From: an uncultured Prevotellaceae bacterium
GTDB lineage: Bacteria; Bacteroidota; Bacteroidia; Bacteroidales; Muribaculaceae
Length of the DNA: 52,081 bases
Assembly (NCBI GenBank): GCA_900318255.1
Contig: ONJX01000043.1
Span: 1-52,081, forward strand
Direction: 5' to 3'
Part shown: one piece after another, positions 24,522-32,468 of the stretch
Layout of the letters: every line of letters begins with the position of its first letter
Position numbering within the stretch: the stretch's first letter is position 1
Position numbers and translations under genes: made by a program
Notes under the pieces: generated by a model
What the model saw: only the letters and a program-made list of their open reading frames with translations
The model's database searches: none
What the model was told of the DNA's origin: nothing

Positions 24522-25979
24522 TTACTTCACAGGCACTTCCTCGAGGACCTTAACCAGCAGCTTCCAGAATGGCTCGGCAGCGGGGATGTAGGCGCGCTCG
24601 ATGGTGGTGTGCGGGCTCTTGAGGGTTGGACCAAAGCTCACCACGTCCATGTGTGGGTACTTGCCCAGGATGATAGAGCACTCCAGGCCGGCGTGATCCA
24701 CTTGCACGATGCCGTCCTCACCAAAGAGCTTCTTGTAGATGTCGAGGAGCATGTGCAGAGCCTCGCTGTCGGGGTTGGGATCCCAGCCAATGTAGTCGCC
24801 GCCGGTCTCCACCTTGAAGTCGGCGAGGTGGAAGCAGGTCATGAGCATCTTCACGATATAGTCCTTCATGTCCTCACGAGCCGAGCGGGCGAGAATCTTC
24901 ACAGCTGCCTTGCCGTCCTCAATGTCGATGATGGCGAGGTTGCTCGAGGTCTCCACCACGTTAGGATAAGCGGGGATGAAACGCACCACGCCGTCGTGGC
25001 AGGCATAGAGGGCGCGCAGGATGGTGGTCTGGTCGTCGAGCGACATCTTCATCTTGGGGCGGTCCACCTGCTTGAGGGTGAGGTCAACGTTGTCCTCAAT
25101 GAGACGGAACTGGCTCTCAAAGTCGGCCTTCATGGTCTTGACGAGCTTCTTCATGCCCTTGAGGTTGTCCTCGGGCAGGGTCATCACTGTCTCGGCCTTG
25201 AAGGGGATGGCGTTGCGCATGTTGCCGCCGTGCCAGCTCACTAGGCGAGCCTTGTGGTCAACGATAGCCAGCTGCACCAGGCGAGCCATCAGTTTGTTGG
25301 CGTTAGCGCGGCCCTCGTGAATCTCGAGGCCACTGTGTCCGCCCTTGAGGCCCTTGAGGGTGATGCGCACGGCAATCTCGCCGGCGGTGGTCTTCACCTC
25401 GTTGTATTTGCGGGTGGCGGTAACGTCGATGCCACCGGCGCTGCCTATTACAAACTTGCCCCAGGTCTCACTGTCGAGGTTGAAGAGGATGTCGCCCTTC
25501 ATCTGTCCCTTAGGCAGGTCGTTGGCGCCATACATGCCTGTCTCCTCGTCTTTAGTGATAAGGCCCTCGATGGGACCGTGCTTGAGGGTGTTGTCTTCCA
25601 TCACTGCCATGATGGCGGCGATGCCCAGGCCGTCGTCGGCGCCCAGTGTGGTGCCTTTAGCCTTAATCCAGTCACCGTCGATGTATGGCTCAATGGGGTC
25701 AGTCTCAAAGTTGTGCTTGCTCTCGGGAGTCTTTTGAGGCACCATGTCCATGTGGGCCTGCATGGTGATGCACTTGCGGTTCTCCATGCCAGGGGTGGCG
25801 GGCTTGCGCATGACGATGTTGCCGGCAGGGTCTTGGAAGGCCTCAACGCCCACACGCTTGGCAAAGTCGAGCAGGTATTGTTGAATTTTCTCTACATGTC
25901 CCGATGGACGGGGAACTTGCGTGAGCGCATAGAAGTTGCGCCAGATGCACTGCGGTTGCAGTTTTTCAATCTCGTTCAT
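24522..25979 (-). CDS. pepD: Aminoacyl-histidine dipeptidase (M20C, PepD)
   Basis: 485-residue cytosolic zinc dipeptidase that cleaves Xaa-His and related dipeptides. Metal and catalytic motifs in order: MQAHMDMVPQK (His/Asp, about 75-85), LGADDGLGIAA (bridging Asp, about 115), ITKDEETGMYG (catalytic and metal Glu pair, about 145), a dimerisation domain in the middle, and the late GLECSIILGKYP. Length and motifs match the family. The promoter TATCTTTG is at 26045-26038. It is transcribed away from the Nudix gene; the 516-bp gap between them holds the 26094-26400 repeats. Confidence 0.96.
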   Translation of the reverse strand: MNEIEKLQPQCIWRNFYALTQVPRPSGHVEKIQQYLLDFAKRVGVEAFQDPAGNIVMRKPATPGMENRKCITMQAHMDMVPQKTPESKHNFETDPIEPYIDGDWIKAKGTTLGADDGLGIAAIMAVMEDNTLKHGPIEGLITKDEETGMYGANDLPKGQMKGDILFNLDSETWGKFVIGSAGGIDVTATRKYNEVKTTAGEIAVRITLKGLKGGHSGLEIHEGRANANKLMARLVQLAIVDHKARLVSWHGGNMRNAIPFKAETVMTLPEDNLKGMKKLVKTMKADFESQFRLIEDNVDLTLKQVDRPKMKMSLDDQTTILRALYACHDGVVRFIPAYPNVVETSSNLAIIDIEDGKAAVKILARSAREDMKDYIVKMLMTCFHLADFKVETGGDYIGWDPNPDSEALHMLLDIYKKLFGEDGIVQVDHAGLECSIILGKYPHMDVVSFGPTLKSPHTTIERAYIPAAEPFWKLLVKVLEEVPVK

Positions 25980-26037
25980 GATTGTGTTTTTTGTTGTGTT
26001 TTAGTTAATGTGTATAGGTTTTTTTGTTTCAATGCCA

Positions 26038-26045
26038 CAAAGATA
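26038..26045 (-). promoter_or_regulatory. -7 box of pepD
   Basis: TATCTTTG on the minus strand, about 58 bp before the ATG at 25979. A TTTG occurs 21 bp further upstream (26070-26067). Confidence 0.6.
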
Positions 26046-26093
26046 ACGATTTTAAATAACATCACCCAAATAAAACCCAAGAAAAATGAAAAA

Positions 26094-26400
26094 CGGACAA
26101 AAAGAACCGACCCCTTCTTCCGAAAGTTTGTGCAAAACCTGCATAATGTATAAAAATTCGGACAAAAAGAACCGACCCTTTTTTTCGATTTTTCCCGATT
26201 TTCGGACAAAAAGAACCGACCCTTTTTTCCGATTTTACCATTATTTTGGTTAAAAAGCGGAACAAAAATAGGTGAAACATCCAAAAAAGCCCACGAAATC
26301 CTGCATAATGTATAAAAATACGGACAAAAAGAACCGACCCCTTTTTCCGATTTTTCCTGATTTTCGGACAAAAAGAACCGACCCTTTTTTCCGATTTTTG
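26094..26400. repeat. Five-copy CGGACAAAAAGAACCGACCC repeat region
   Basis: Copies at 26094-26113, 26159-26178, 26203-26222, 26321-26340 and 26365-26384, each followed by a T-run and CCGATTTT. Copies 2+3 and 4+5 belong to a larger direct duplication of about 95 bp that begins with CCTGCATAATGTATAAAAAT (near 26137 and 26299). It fills the divergent gap between pepD and the Nudix operon and ends about 40 bp before the Nudix promoter. Confidence 0.9.
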
Positions 26401-26438
26401 GAAAAAATGGGGATAGAGGGTAAAAACACGGTGAAAAA

Positions 26439-26470
26439 TTTGCAAAGTAGAAAAATAAGCACTACTTTTG
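26439..26470 (+). promoter_or_regulatory. Promoter of the Nudix-sirtuin operon
   Basis: TTTG at 26439-26442, 20-bp gap, TACTTTTG at 26463-26470; ATG at 26496. A full match to the group's consensus with a short leader of about 20 nt. Confidence 0.65.
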
Positions 26471-26495
26471 CGTAAAACTTACACGTTATAATAAA

Positions 26496-27185
26496 ATGGA
26501 AGAAGAAAAGAAGTATTGTTACAAATATCCTCACCCCTCGGTAACTACCGACTGCGTGATTTTTGGTTTTGACGGCACTAAGCTCAAAGTGTTGCTCATA
26601 GAGCGTGGCATCGACCCCTATAAGGGGAAATGGGCTTTGCCTGGCGGCTTCCTGCGCATGGATGAATGTGCCGAGGATGGCGCCTTGCGTGAGCTTAGGG
26701 AGGAGACTGGCCTTGAGACGGCCTTTATCAAGCAGTTCCACACCTTCACGGCTCCCAACCGCGACCCACGTGAGCGTGTGATTACCATTGCCTACTATGC
26801 TCTGGTGCGCCTGCAAGATGTGCAGGGTGGCGATGATGCTGCCCGCGCCGAGTGGTTTGCGCTCGACAATGTGCCAGCACTGGCCTTCGACCACGACCAC
26901 ATACTGCGCATGGCCACCAGCGAGCTGCGCCGGCACATTCACTTCGAGCCAGTGGGCTTTGAGCTGCTGCCACAGCAGTTTACGATAAAAGAGTTGCAGT
27001 CGTTGTATGAGGCTATTCTTGATGTGAAGTTCGACCGCCGCAATTTCTACAAGAAGATGCAGCACCTGGAGCTGCTCACTCAAGTCAATGACTCCACCAC
27101 GGCAAGAAGGCAACCATTCCTCTTTGAATTTAATGACAAGAAATACAAAGAACTAAAACACCGAGGCTTCAGGCTGGAATTTTAA
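26496..27185 (+). CDS. Nudix hydrolase with C-terminal winged helix (NrtR-like architecture)
   Basis: 229 residues. An N-terminal Nudix fold (about 15-140) has a complete Nudix box starting GGFLRMDE and ending RELREETGL, so hydrolysis of a nucleoside diphosphate such as ADP-ribose is plausible. Residues about 150-229 form a winged-helix-like domain (FTIKELQSLYEAIL, FDRRNFYKKMQHLELL, FNDKKYKELKHRGF). This two-domain layout is that of NrtR, the ADP-ribose-responsive repressor of NAD genes, and of related sugar regulators in Bacteroidetes; NrtR proteins often lose the Nudix box but this one keeps it. It could be enzyme, regulator or both. It is followed by a sirtuin and a macrodomain-like gene on the same strand, all linked to ADP-ribose chemistry. 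Confidence 0.87.
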   Translation: MEEEKKYCYKYPHPSVTTDCVIFGFDGTKLKVLLIERGIDPYKGKWALPGGFLRMDECAEDGALRELREETGLETAFIKQFHTFTAPNRDPRERVITIAYYALVRLQDVQGGDDAARAEWFALDNVPALAFDHDHILRMATSELRRHIHFEPVGFELLPQQFTIKELQSLYEAILDVKFDRRNFYKKMQHLELLTQVNDSTTARRQPFLFEFNDKKYKELKHRGFRLEF

Positions 27186-27250
27186 TAATTCAAGTGCTTG
27201 AAGTTTAGAGTTTTGAGGCGATAAACGAAAAACCATAAACGAAATTAATT

Positions 27251-27949
27251 ATGAAAAACCTAGTAGTATCATCGGGTGCCGGCATCAGTGCCGAGAGTGG
27301 TATCAAGACCTTTCGTGATGCCGATGGACTGTGGGAGAATTATCCCGTGATGGACGTGGCAAGCCACGACGGATTCTTGCGCGACCCAGCGCTCATCCAC
27401 AAGTTTTACAACATGCTCCGGGCAAAACTGGTTAATGCCGAGCCTAATGCGGCGCATTACGGACTGGTGGAGCTCGAGAAGTATTTCAACGTTAACGTGA
27501 TCACGCAAAATGTTGACGACCTGCACGAGCGTGCCGGCTCAAAGAATGTGCTGCACCTGCATGGCGAGCTCATGAAGGTGCGCTCACTCAGGCATGAGGA
27601 GCGGGAGTATAAGCTGCCCTGCGACCAGCTCACCGATAAGGGCCTGGAAACGAGCATCGACACCCGTGACCCCTACGGCGACCCCGTGCGGCCTCACATC
27701 GTGTTCTTCCAGGAGGCTGTGCCCAACATGGACCAGGCGTGCGTGCTGGCACAACAGGCCGACGTGTTTGTCGTCATTGGCACCTCGCTGGTGGTGTATC
27801 CTGCCGCGTCGCTGCTGCACTATGCCCCCCGCAATGCCGAGGTCTATTACATCGACCCTCGCCCCAGTGCCGTGCCCAGCTATGTGCATGTCATTGCCAA
27901 GCCAGCTACCGAGGGCGTGCGTGAGCTGATTGACATACTCACTAAGTAA
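27251..27949 (+). CDS. Sir2-family NAD-dependent protein deacylase without zinc cysteines
   Basis: 232 residues, CobB-like. The NAD pocket is intact: GAGISAESGIKTFRD (about 9-23), TQNVDDLHERAG and catalytic His in HLHGE, GTSLVVYPAA, and the late VIAKPATEGV. Sirtuins normally bind zinc through four Cys between HLHGE and the next strand; here that stretch (KVRSLRHEEREYKLPCDQ... to RPHIVFFQE) has one Cys only. The usual WFGE is FFQE. The tyrosine of the acyl-lysine YxxR motif is present (FYNMLRAKL) but the Arg is shifted one place, which may change acyl preference. It sits 65 bp after the Nudix gene and 11 bp before the macrodomain-like gene. Sirtuins release O-acyl-ADP-ribose, a substrate suited to both neighbours. 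Confidence 0.9.
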   Translation: MKNLVVSSGAGISAESGIKTFRDADGLWENYPVMDVASHDGFLRDPALIHKFYNMLRAKLVNAEPNAAHYGLVELEKYFNVNVITQNVDDLHERAGSKNVLHLHGELMKVRSLRHEEREYKLPCDQLTDKGLETSIDTRDPYGDPVRPHIVFFQEAVPNMDQACVLAQQADVFVVIGTSLVVYPAASLLHYAPRNAEVYYIDPRPSAVPSYVHVIAKPATEGVRELIDILTK

Positions 27950-27960
27950 AAACTGCAATT

Positions 27961-28350
27961 ATGACTGACCGTTTTACTCCAGAATTTATCACTGAGCTGA
28001 AACCTGGCGAGATTTTTGTCTTTGGCAGCAATCTGGGAGGCTTTCATGCTGGCGGGGCAGCGCGAGTGGCAAACCAGAAATTTGGCGCCGAGTGGGGCGT
28101 GGGGGTAGGCTTGACGGGCCAGTGCTACGCCATCCCAACCATGCAGGGTGGGGTAGAGACCATTAAGCCTTATACCGATGAGTTTGTGGCCTTTGCCGCC
28201 CAGCATCCCGAGCTCACTTTCCTGGTGACCCGCATAGGCTGCGGCATTGCCGGCTTCAGAGACGAGGAGATAGCACCGCTCTTTGCCGACGCCCTTGATG
28301 CACCAAATGTGGTGCTTCCCGAGTCGTTTGTTAATATTATTAATGGATAA
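27961..28350 (+). CDS. Macrodomain-like protein (A1S_2505-type), predicted ADP-ribose binder
   Basis: 129 residues, single domain. FVFGSNLGGFHAGGAAR (about 18-34) looks like the first ligand loop of a macrodomain, CYAIPTMQGG the second, and FLVTRIGCGIAGF (about 84-96) the glycine-rich loop that grips the distal ribose; EIAPLF follows. I know close relatives under the name A1S_2505 family. Placing it in the macrodomain fold is inference from this loop pattern. It starts 11 bp after the sirtuin stop, so the two are surely co-transcribed; a hydrolase or reader of O-acyl-ADP-ribose would fit. Confidence 0.72.
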   Translation: MTDRFTPEFITELKPGEIFVFGSNLGGFHAGGAARVANQKFGAEWGVGVGLTGQCYAIPTMQGGVETIKPYTDEFVAFAAQHPELTFLVTRIGCGIAGFRDEEIAPLFADALDAPNVVLPESFVNIING

Positions 28351-28375
28351 TAGGTGTGAAATACTCAAAATTTCT

Positions 28376-28383
28376 TATCTTTG
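28376..28383 (+). promoter_or_regulatory. -7 box of the OPT transporter gene
   Basis: TATCTTTG followed by CAAC, 45 bp before the ATG at 28428. No consensus -33 element. Confidence 0.55.
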
Positions 28384-28427
28384 CAACTTGAATTGCTTAA
28401 AAAACCTATTATTAATAATAAAACTAT

Positions 28428-30482
28428 ATGCAAGACGAGAAAGACTTACAACAACCTCAGGAGACCGTTGACATTCCCGAGAGCGCGTTGCAGGAGCCGG
28501 CGCAGGCCGAGCTCAGCAATGGTGTGATTGAGGGTGGTCAAGTGGAGCTCCCCGAGAACGCCTTCAGGCCATTGAAGGAGGGCGAGAAGTATGTCCCCAT
28601 CCTCCGTCCCGAGAAGAACTATCCTGAGGTGACCCCCTACTCGGTGTCGCTGGGATTGATTATGGCGGTGATTTTCAGTGCTGCCGCAGCCTATCTGGGA
28701 CTCAAGGTGGGACAAGTGTTTGAGGCGGCAATACCCATCGCGATTATCGCGGCAGGTATCGCCAGTGTCACCAAGCGCAAGAACTCGCTTGGCGAGAATG
28801 TTATCATCCAGTCGATTGGCGCTGCCAGCGGCATAGTGGTGGCAGGTGCTATCTTCACCTTGCCGGCGCTCTACATCTTGCAGGCCAAGTATCCCGAGAT
28901 GACGGTGAACTTCCTTGAGGTGTTCCTCAGCTCGATGCTTGGTGGCTTGCTGGGAATTTTGTTCTTTATCCCCTTCCGCAAATATTTCGTGAAGGAGAAA
29001 CATGGCGACTTCCCCTTCCCCGAGGCTACAGCCACCACTCAGGTGCTGGTGCAGGGCCAGAAGGGTGGCGACCAGGCCAAGCCGCTGCTCATTGCCGGAT
29101 TGGTGGGCGGTATCTATGACTTCCTGATGAGCTCCTTTGGGTGGTGGAAGGAAGTGATTTCGACTACTGCCATCCCCGCGTTGCAGAACTTCACCGACAA
29201 TACCAAGTTCCTCTTCAAGGTGAATATCAGTGCTGCGACACTGGGCTTGGGTTTCATTATCGGCTTGAAGTATAGCTTCATCATCTTTGCCGGTAGCGCA
29301 TTTATATGGTGGGTTATCGTGCCACTGTTTGCAGCTGTCAGTCCACAAATGTCGTTCCTCGACACCGATACCATCTTCAAGGAAGTGGCCCGCTCAATAG
29401 GTATTGGCGGCATTGCCATGAGTGGTATCATAGGCATCATCAAGTCATGGGGAGTGATCAAGAATGCTGTGGGGCTGGCTGGCAAGTCGTTCAAGAAGAA
29501 TGCCGACGTGGAGAAGCCCGAGCGCACCCAGCGCGACATCTCGATGAAGGCGCTGGTGTTTGCCCTTGGAGCAGCACTGCTGGTGACTTTTGTCTTCTTC
29601 TGGATAGGTGTGATAGGCAATCTCTCGCAGGCCATCGTGGCATTCATCGTGGTGGTGGTTATCGCCTTCCTGTTCACTACCGTCGCTGCTAACGCTATCG
29701 CCATTGTGGGTAGCAACCCCGTGAGCGGCATGACGCTGATGACCCTCATCATTGCCTCGGGAATCTTCGTGGCAGTGGGCCTGAGTGGCTGGCAGGGCAT
29801 CGTGGCATCAATGATCATTGGTGGCGTGGTGTGTACCGCTCTCTCGATGGCTGGTGGCATGGTCACCGACATGAAGATTGGTTACTGGATAGGTACCACA
29901 CCTGCCAAGCAGCAGACGTGGAAGATGCTCGGCACCGTGCTCTCGGCAGCTACCGTGGGCGGTGTGATGATTATCTTGAACAAGACCTATGGTTTCTATG
30001 ATGGCGCCGTGCCTGGTGAGGCTCCTCTGGTGGCCCCTCAGGCCAATGCTATGGCAGCCGTTATCGACCCCTTGATGACTGGTGGCGAGACTCCGTGGAT
30101 GCTTTACATTTGCGGTGCAATTCTCGCGTGCCTGCTCAACTGGCTCAAAGTGCCTGCTCTGCCTTTCTCGCTGGGTATGTTCATTCCCTTCCAGCTCAAC
30201 ACGCCGCTGCTCATTGGCGGTATCATCAGCTGGTTTGTGAGCACACGCAGCAAGGATGAGAAGCTCAACAAGGCCCGCATGGACAAGGGCACACTCATCG
30301 CCAGCGGTTTCATTGCCGGTGGTGCCCTGATGGGCGTGGTGAGCGCAGCAATGAAGTTTGGAGGATTTAAGTACGAGAACCCGCTCAGCGACGGCCTCTC
30401 GAGCATCCTCGGCCTCGTGGTTTATATCGCTCTTATTATCTACTTTGCTGTTTCTTGCCTCCGTGCCAAGAAAACTGAGTAG
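28428..30482 (+). CDS. OPT-family oligopeptide transporter
   Basis: 684-residue inner-membrane carrier. After a 60-residue acidic cytosolic start come the family segment EVTPYSVSLGLIMAVIFSAAAAYLGL (beginning about residue 64) and about 14-16 hydrophobic helices, with NSLGENVIIQSIGAA and the GGLLGILFFIPFRKYF loop typical of bacterial OPT proteins. Members import short peptides or metal chelates by proton coupling. Full length with no damage. It stands alone between its own promoter and a strong terminator. Substrate unknown. Confidence 0.93.
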   Translation: MQDEKDLQQPQETVDIPESALQEPAQAELSNGVIEGGQVELPENAFRPLKEGEKYVPILRPEKNYPEVTPYSVSLGLIMAVIFSAAAAYLGLKVGQVFEAAIPIAIIAAGIASVTKRKNSLGENVIIQSIGAASGIVVAGAIFTLPALYILQAKYPEMTVNFLEVFLSSMLGGLLGILFFIPFRKYFVKEKHGDFPFPEATATTQVLVQGQKGGDQAKPLLIAGLVGGIYDFLMSSFGWWKEVISTTAIPALQNFTDNTKFLFKVNISAATLGLGFIIGLKYSFIIFAGSAFIWWVIVPLFAAVSPQMSFLDTDTIFKEVARSIGIGGIAMSGIIGIIKSWGVIKNAVGLAGKSFKKNADVEKPERTQRDISMKALVFALGAALLVTFVFFWIGVIGNLSQAIVAFIVVVVIAFLFTTVAANAIAIVGSNPVSGMTLMTLIIASGIFVAVGLSGWQGIVASMIIGGVVCTALSMAGGMVTDMKIGYWIGTTPAKQQTWKMLGTVLSAATVGGVMIILNKTYGFYDGAVPGEAPLVAPQANAMAAVIDPLMTGGETPWMLYICGAILACLLNWLKVPALPFSLGMFIPFQLNTPLLIGGIISWFVSTRSKDEKLNKARMDKGTLIASGFIAGGALMGVVSAAMKFGGFKYENPLSDGLSSILGLVVYIALIIYFAVSCLRAKKTE

Positions 30483-30506
30483 TATTTCGGTGAAATAACA
30501 GTATTA

Positions 30507-30552
30507 TTGCTGGCGATTGCCCCATCAAGGCGGTCGCCAGCAATGTTTTTTG
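30507..30552 (+). terminator. Intrinsic terminator after the OPT transporter
   Basis: Stem TTGCTGGCGA (30507-30516) / TCGCCAGCAA (30534-30543), then TGTTTTTTG. Confidence 0.88.
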
Positions 30553-30644
30553 TGGCAATAGTGCCATAAATTGCTGTTATACCGCAAATGTTTTTTCAAA
30601 TTAGGCTGCACCTCTGAAGCAAAAATAAAAAACTTCGTTTTTCA

Positions 30645-30676
30645 TTTTGTGTTTCACTCGGTTTGTACTAATTTTG
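30645..30676 (+). promoter_or_regulatory. Promoter of the AAA-ATPase/nuclease-like gene
   Basis: TTTTG at 30645-30649, 19-bp gap, TAATTTTG at 30669-30676. The leader to the ATG at 30766 is about 85 nt. Confidence 0.65.
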
Positions 30677-30765
30677 TAACCGAGAAACATGGTCTCTGTT
30701 TTTGACGGTGTAGAGATTTGTTTTGCCGTTTTTCTTTGTTCACTCGTTTATATTAAGAATATAAT

Positions 30766-32334
30766 ATGGCACTGCGACGTTTCCCTGTGGGGGTACAGGA
30801 CTTTGAGAAGATTAGGACAGAAGGCTTTGTCTATGTTGACAAGACCGAGTTGATATATAAGCTCGCCAATCATTACGGCGATGCGATGTTCCTGAGCCGT
30901 CCTCGGCGGTTCGGCAAGTCGCTGCTGTGCTCCACGCTGCGTCACTACTTCCAGGGTCACAAGGAGCTGTTTCGGGGACTTGCCATCGAGAGGCTGGAGA
31001 AGAACTGGACAGAGTACCCGGTGCTTCATTTTGACATGTCGAAATGCAAGAGTGATGACCCCAATGGTGTGGAGCAATCGCTCCAATCATTGCTAAGGGT
31101 CTTTGAAGAGAGATATGAATGTGTGGGATTGGAAGCTCAAAATAATTATGGCGACCGTCTAAGGCGAATAATAGAGACCGCCCACAAGCGCACCGGCAAC
31201 CGGGCTGTGCTCATCTTCGATGAGTATGACTCTCCTGTGCTCAACGTCATCGACGAGCCCGAGAAATTGGCGGCGATAAAAAGCCTCTACAATTCCTTCT
31301 ACGGCCCTGTGAAGAACATGGGCGACCACTTGCGCTTTGTTCTGCTCACAGGCATCACCAAGTTCTCGCAGATGTCGATATTCTCCACCATCAACAACCT
31401 GAGCAACATCTCGATGGACCCCGAATGGGAAGGTCTGTGCGGCATCACTGCCGAGGAGCTGGAGCGTGACTTCAAGGAAGACATAGCCCAACTTGCACAG
31501 CAACTCAAGCTCTCGCCGGAGCAAACGCTTCAAAAGCTCCGTGACCGCTACGACGGCTACCACTTCGGCCCCAAGATGATTGACGTGTACAACCCATTCA
31601 GCATCGTCAACACATTCTCAAAGATGATGCTTAAAGACTACTGGTTCACCAGCGCCACGCCCAGCGCGTTGATTAAGATACTCAACAAGTACAACTTCAA
31701 GCTCACCGACATAGAGAACAAGCGTGTGTATGAGAGCTCGTTTGACCAGCCGTTCGACAACATGGGCAGTGCTCTTCACATCCTTTACCAGAGTGGCTAC
31801 CTGACGATAAAGCACTATGACTTTGAGCGCAATGTCTATACACTAGGCATCCCCAATGGCGAGGTGTATGACGGCCTGTACTCCTGCCTGATGCCTCTGT
31901 ATCTCAGTCCGAATCCCGATGACAACACGTCGCTGCTCATGACCGTGCAGGACGCTATGCACGACGACGACATTGACGCCGCACTCACGGCAGTGCAGAG
32001 CTACCTCACGGCGTTGCCCTACAACCTGAGCAACAAGACTGAGCGCGACTTTGAGACGATACTCAAGGTGCTCTTCGACTGCATTGGCATCAAGGCCGAG
32101 ACCGAGGTGCGCAATGCCCGTGGTCGTTGCGACGTGGTGCTCAAGAGCCGCACCACCATCTATGTGATGGAGCTGAAGATTTCGACTACCGCCACGGTGG
32201 ATGAGGCGTTGGCCCAGATTGACGAGAAGAACTACCTCATCCCCTACTGGGACGACCCCCGCCGCAAGGTGAAGGTGGGCGTGACGGTCGATCCCGAGGC
32301 GCGCACCATCAAGGAGTGGAAAGTGGTGGAATAA
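30766..32334 (+). CDS. AAA-ATPase-like protein fused to a PD-(D/E)XK nuclease-like domain
   Basis: 522 residues. It opens with FPVGVQDFEKIRTEGFVYVDKT, the hallmark of the AAA-ATPase_like family (PF09820); the P-loop is the RRFGKS form (FLSRPRRFGKSLL) and Walker B is AVLIFDEYDSPV. The C-terminal 100 residues match the PDDEXK_9 domain (PF08011): GIKAETEVRNARGRCDVVL followed by IYVMELK, giving the D...E-x-K core. These proteins are abundant and often present in many copies in Bacteroidales; their role is unproven, with defence and genetic-element functions suggested. Here it is single, has its own promoter and lies between housekeeping genes. Confidence 0.9.
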   Translation: MALRRFPVGVQDFEKIRTEGFVYVDKTELIYKLANHYGDAMFLSRPRRFGKSLLCSTLRHYFQGHKELFRGLAIERLEKNWTEYPVLHFDMSKCKSDDPNGVEQSLQSLLRVFEERYECVGLEAQNNYGDRLRRIIETAHKRTGNRAVLIFDEYDSPVLNVIDEPEKLAAIKSLYNSFYGPVKNMGDHLRFVLLTGITKFSQMSIFSTINNLSNISMDPEWEGLCGITAEELERDFKEDIAQLAQQLKLSPEQTLQKLRDRYDGYHFGPKMIDVYNPFSIVNTFSKMMLKDYWFTSATPSALIKILNKYNFKLTDIENKRVYESSFDQPFDNMGSALHILYQSGYLTIKHYDFERNVYTLGIPNGEVYDGLYSCLMPLYLSPNPDDNTSLLMTVQDAMHDDDIDAALTAVQSYLTALPYNLSNKTERDFETILKVLFDCIGIKAETEVRNARGRCDVVLKSRTTIYVMELKISTTATVDEALAQIDEKNYLIPYWDDPRRKVKVGVTVDPEARTIKEWKVVE

Positions 32335-32435
32335 ACGTGTCAGAAAGCCTTTTGGATAAGTAGGATAAATTAGGCGGCGGCTCGGAAAAACTCAAATATA
32401 TTTGGTTTTTCACTCGCCTTGCACTAATTTTTGCG

Positions 32436-32443
32436 TAACTTTG
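32436..32443 (+). promoter_or_regulatory. -7 box of the DEAD-box helicase gene
   Basis: TAACTTTG followed by CACC, about 25 bp before the ATG at 32469. The upstream TTTTTCACTCG...CACTAATTTTTG stretch resembles the promoter region at 30650-30680. Confidence 0.6.
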
Positions 32444-32468
32444 CACCCAAAATTGAAAAAACTTGTAA

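Noticed and set aside
26094..26400. CRISPR-like reading of the 20-bp repeats
   Set aside because: Only five copies, uneven spacing, and the intervals are themselves duplicated.
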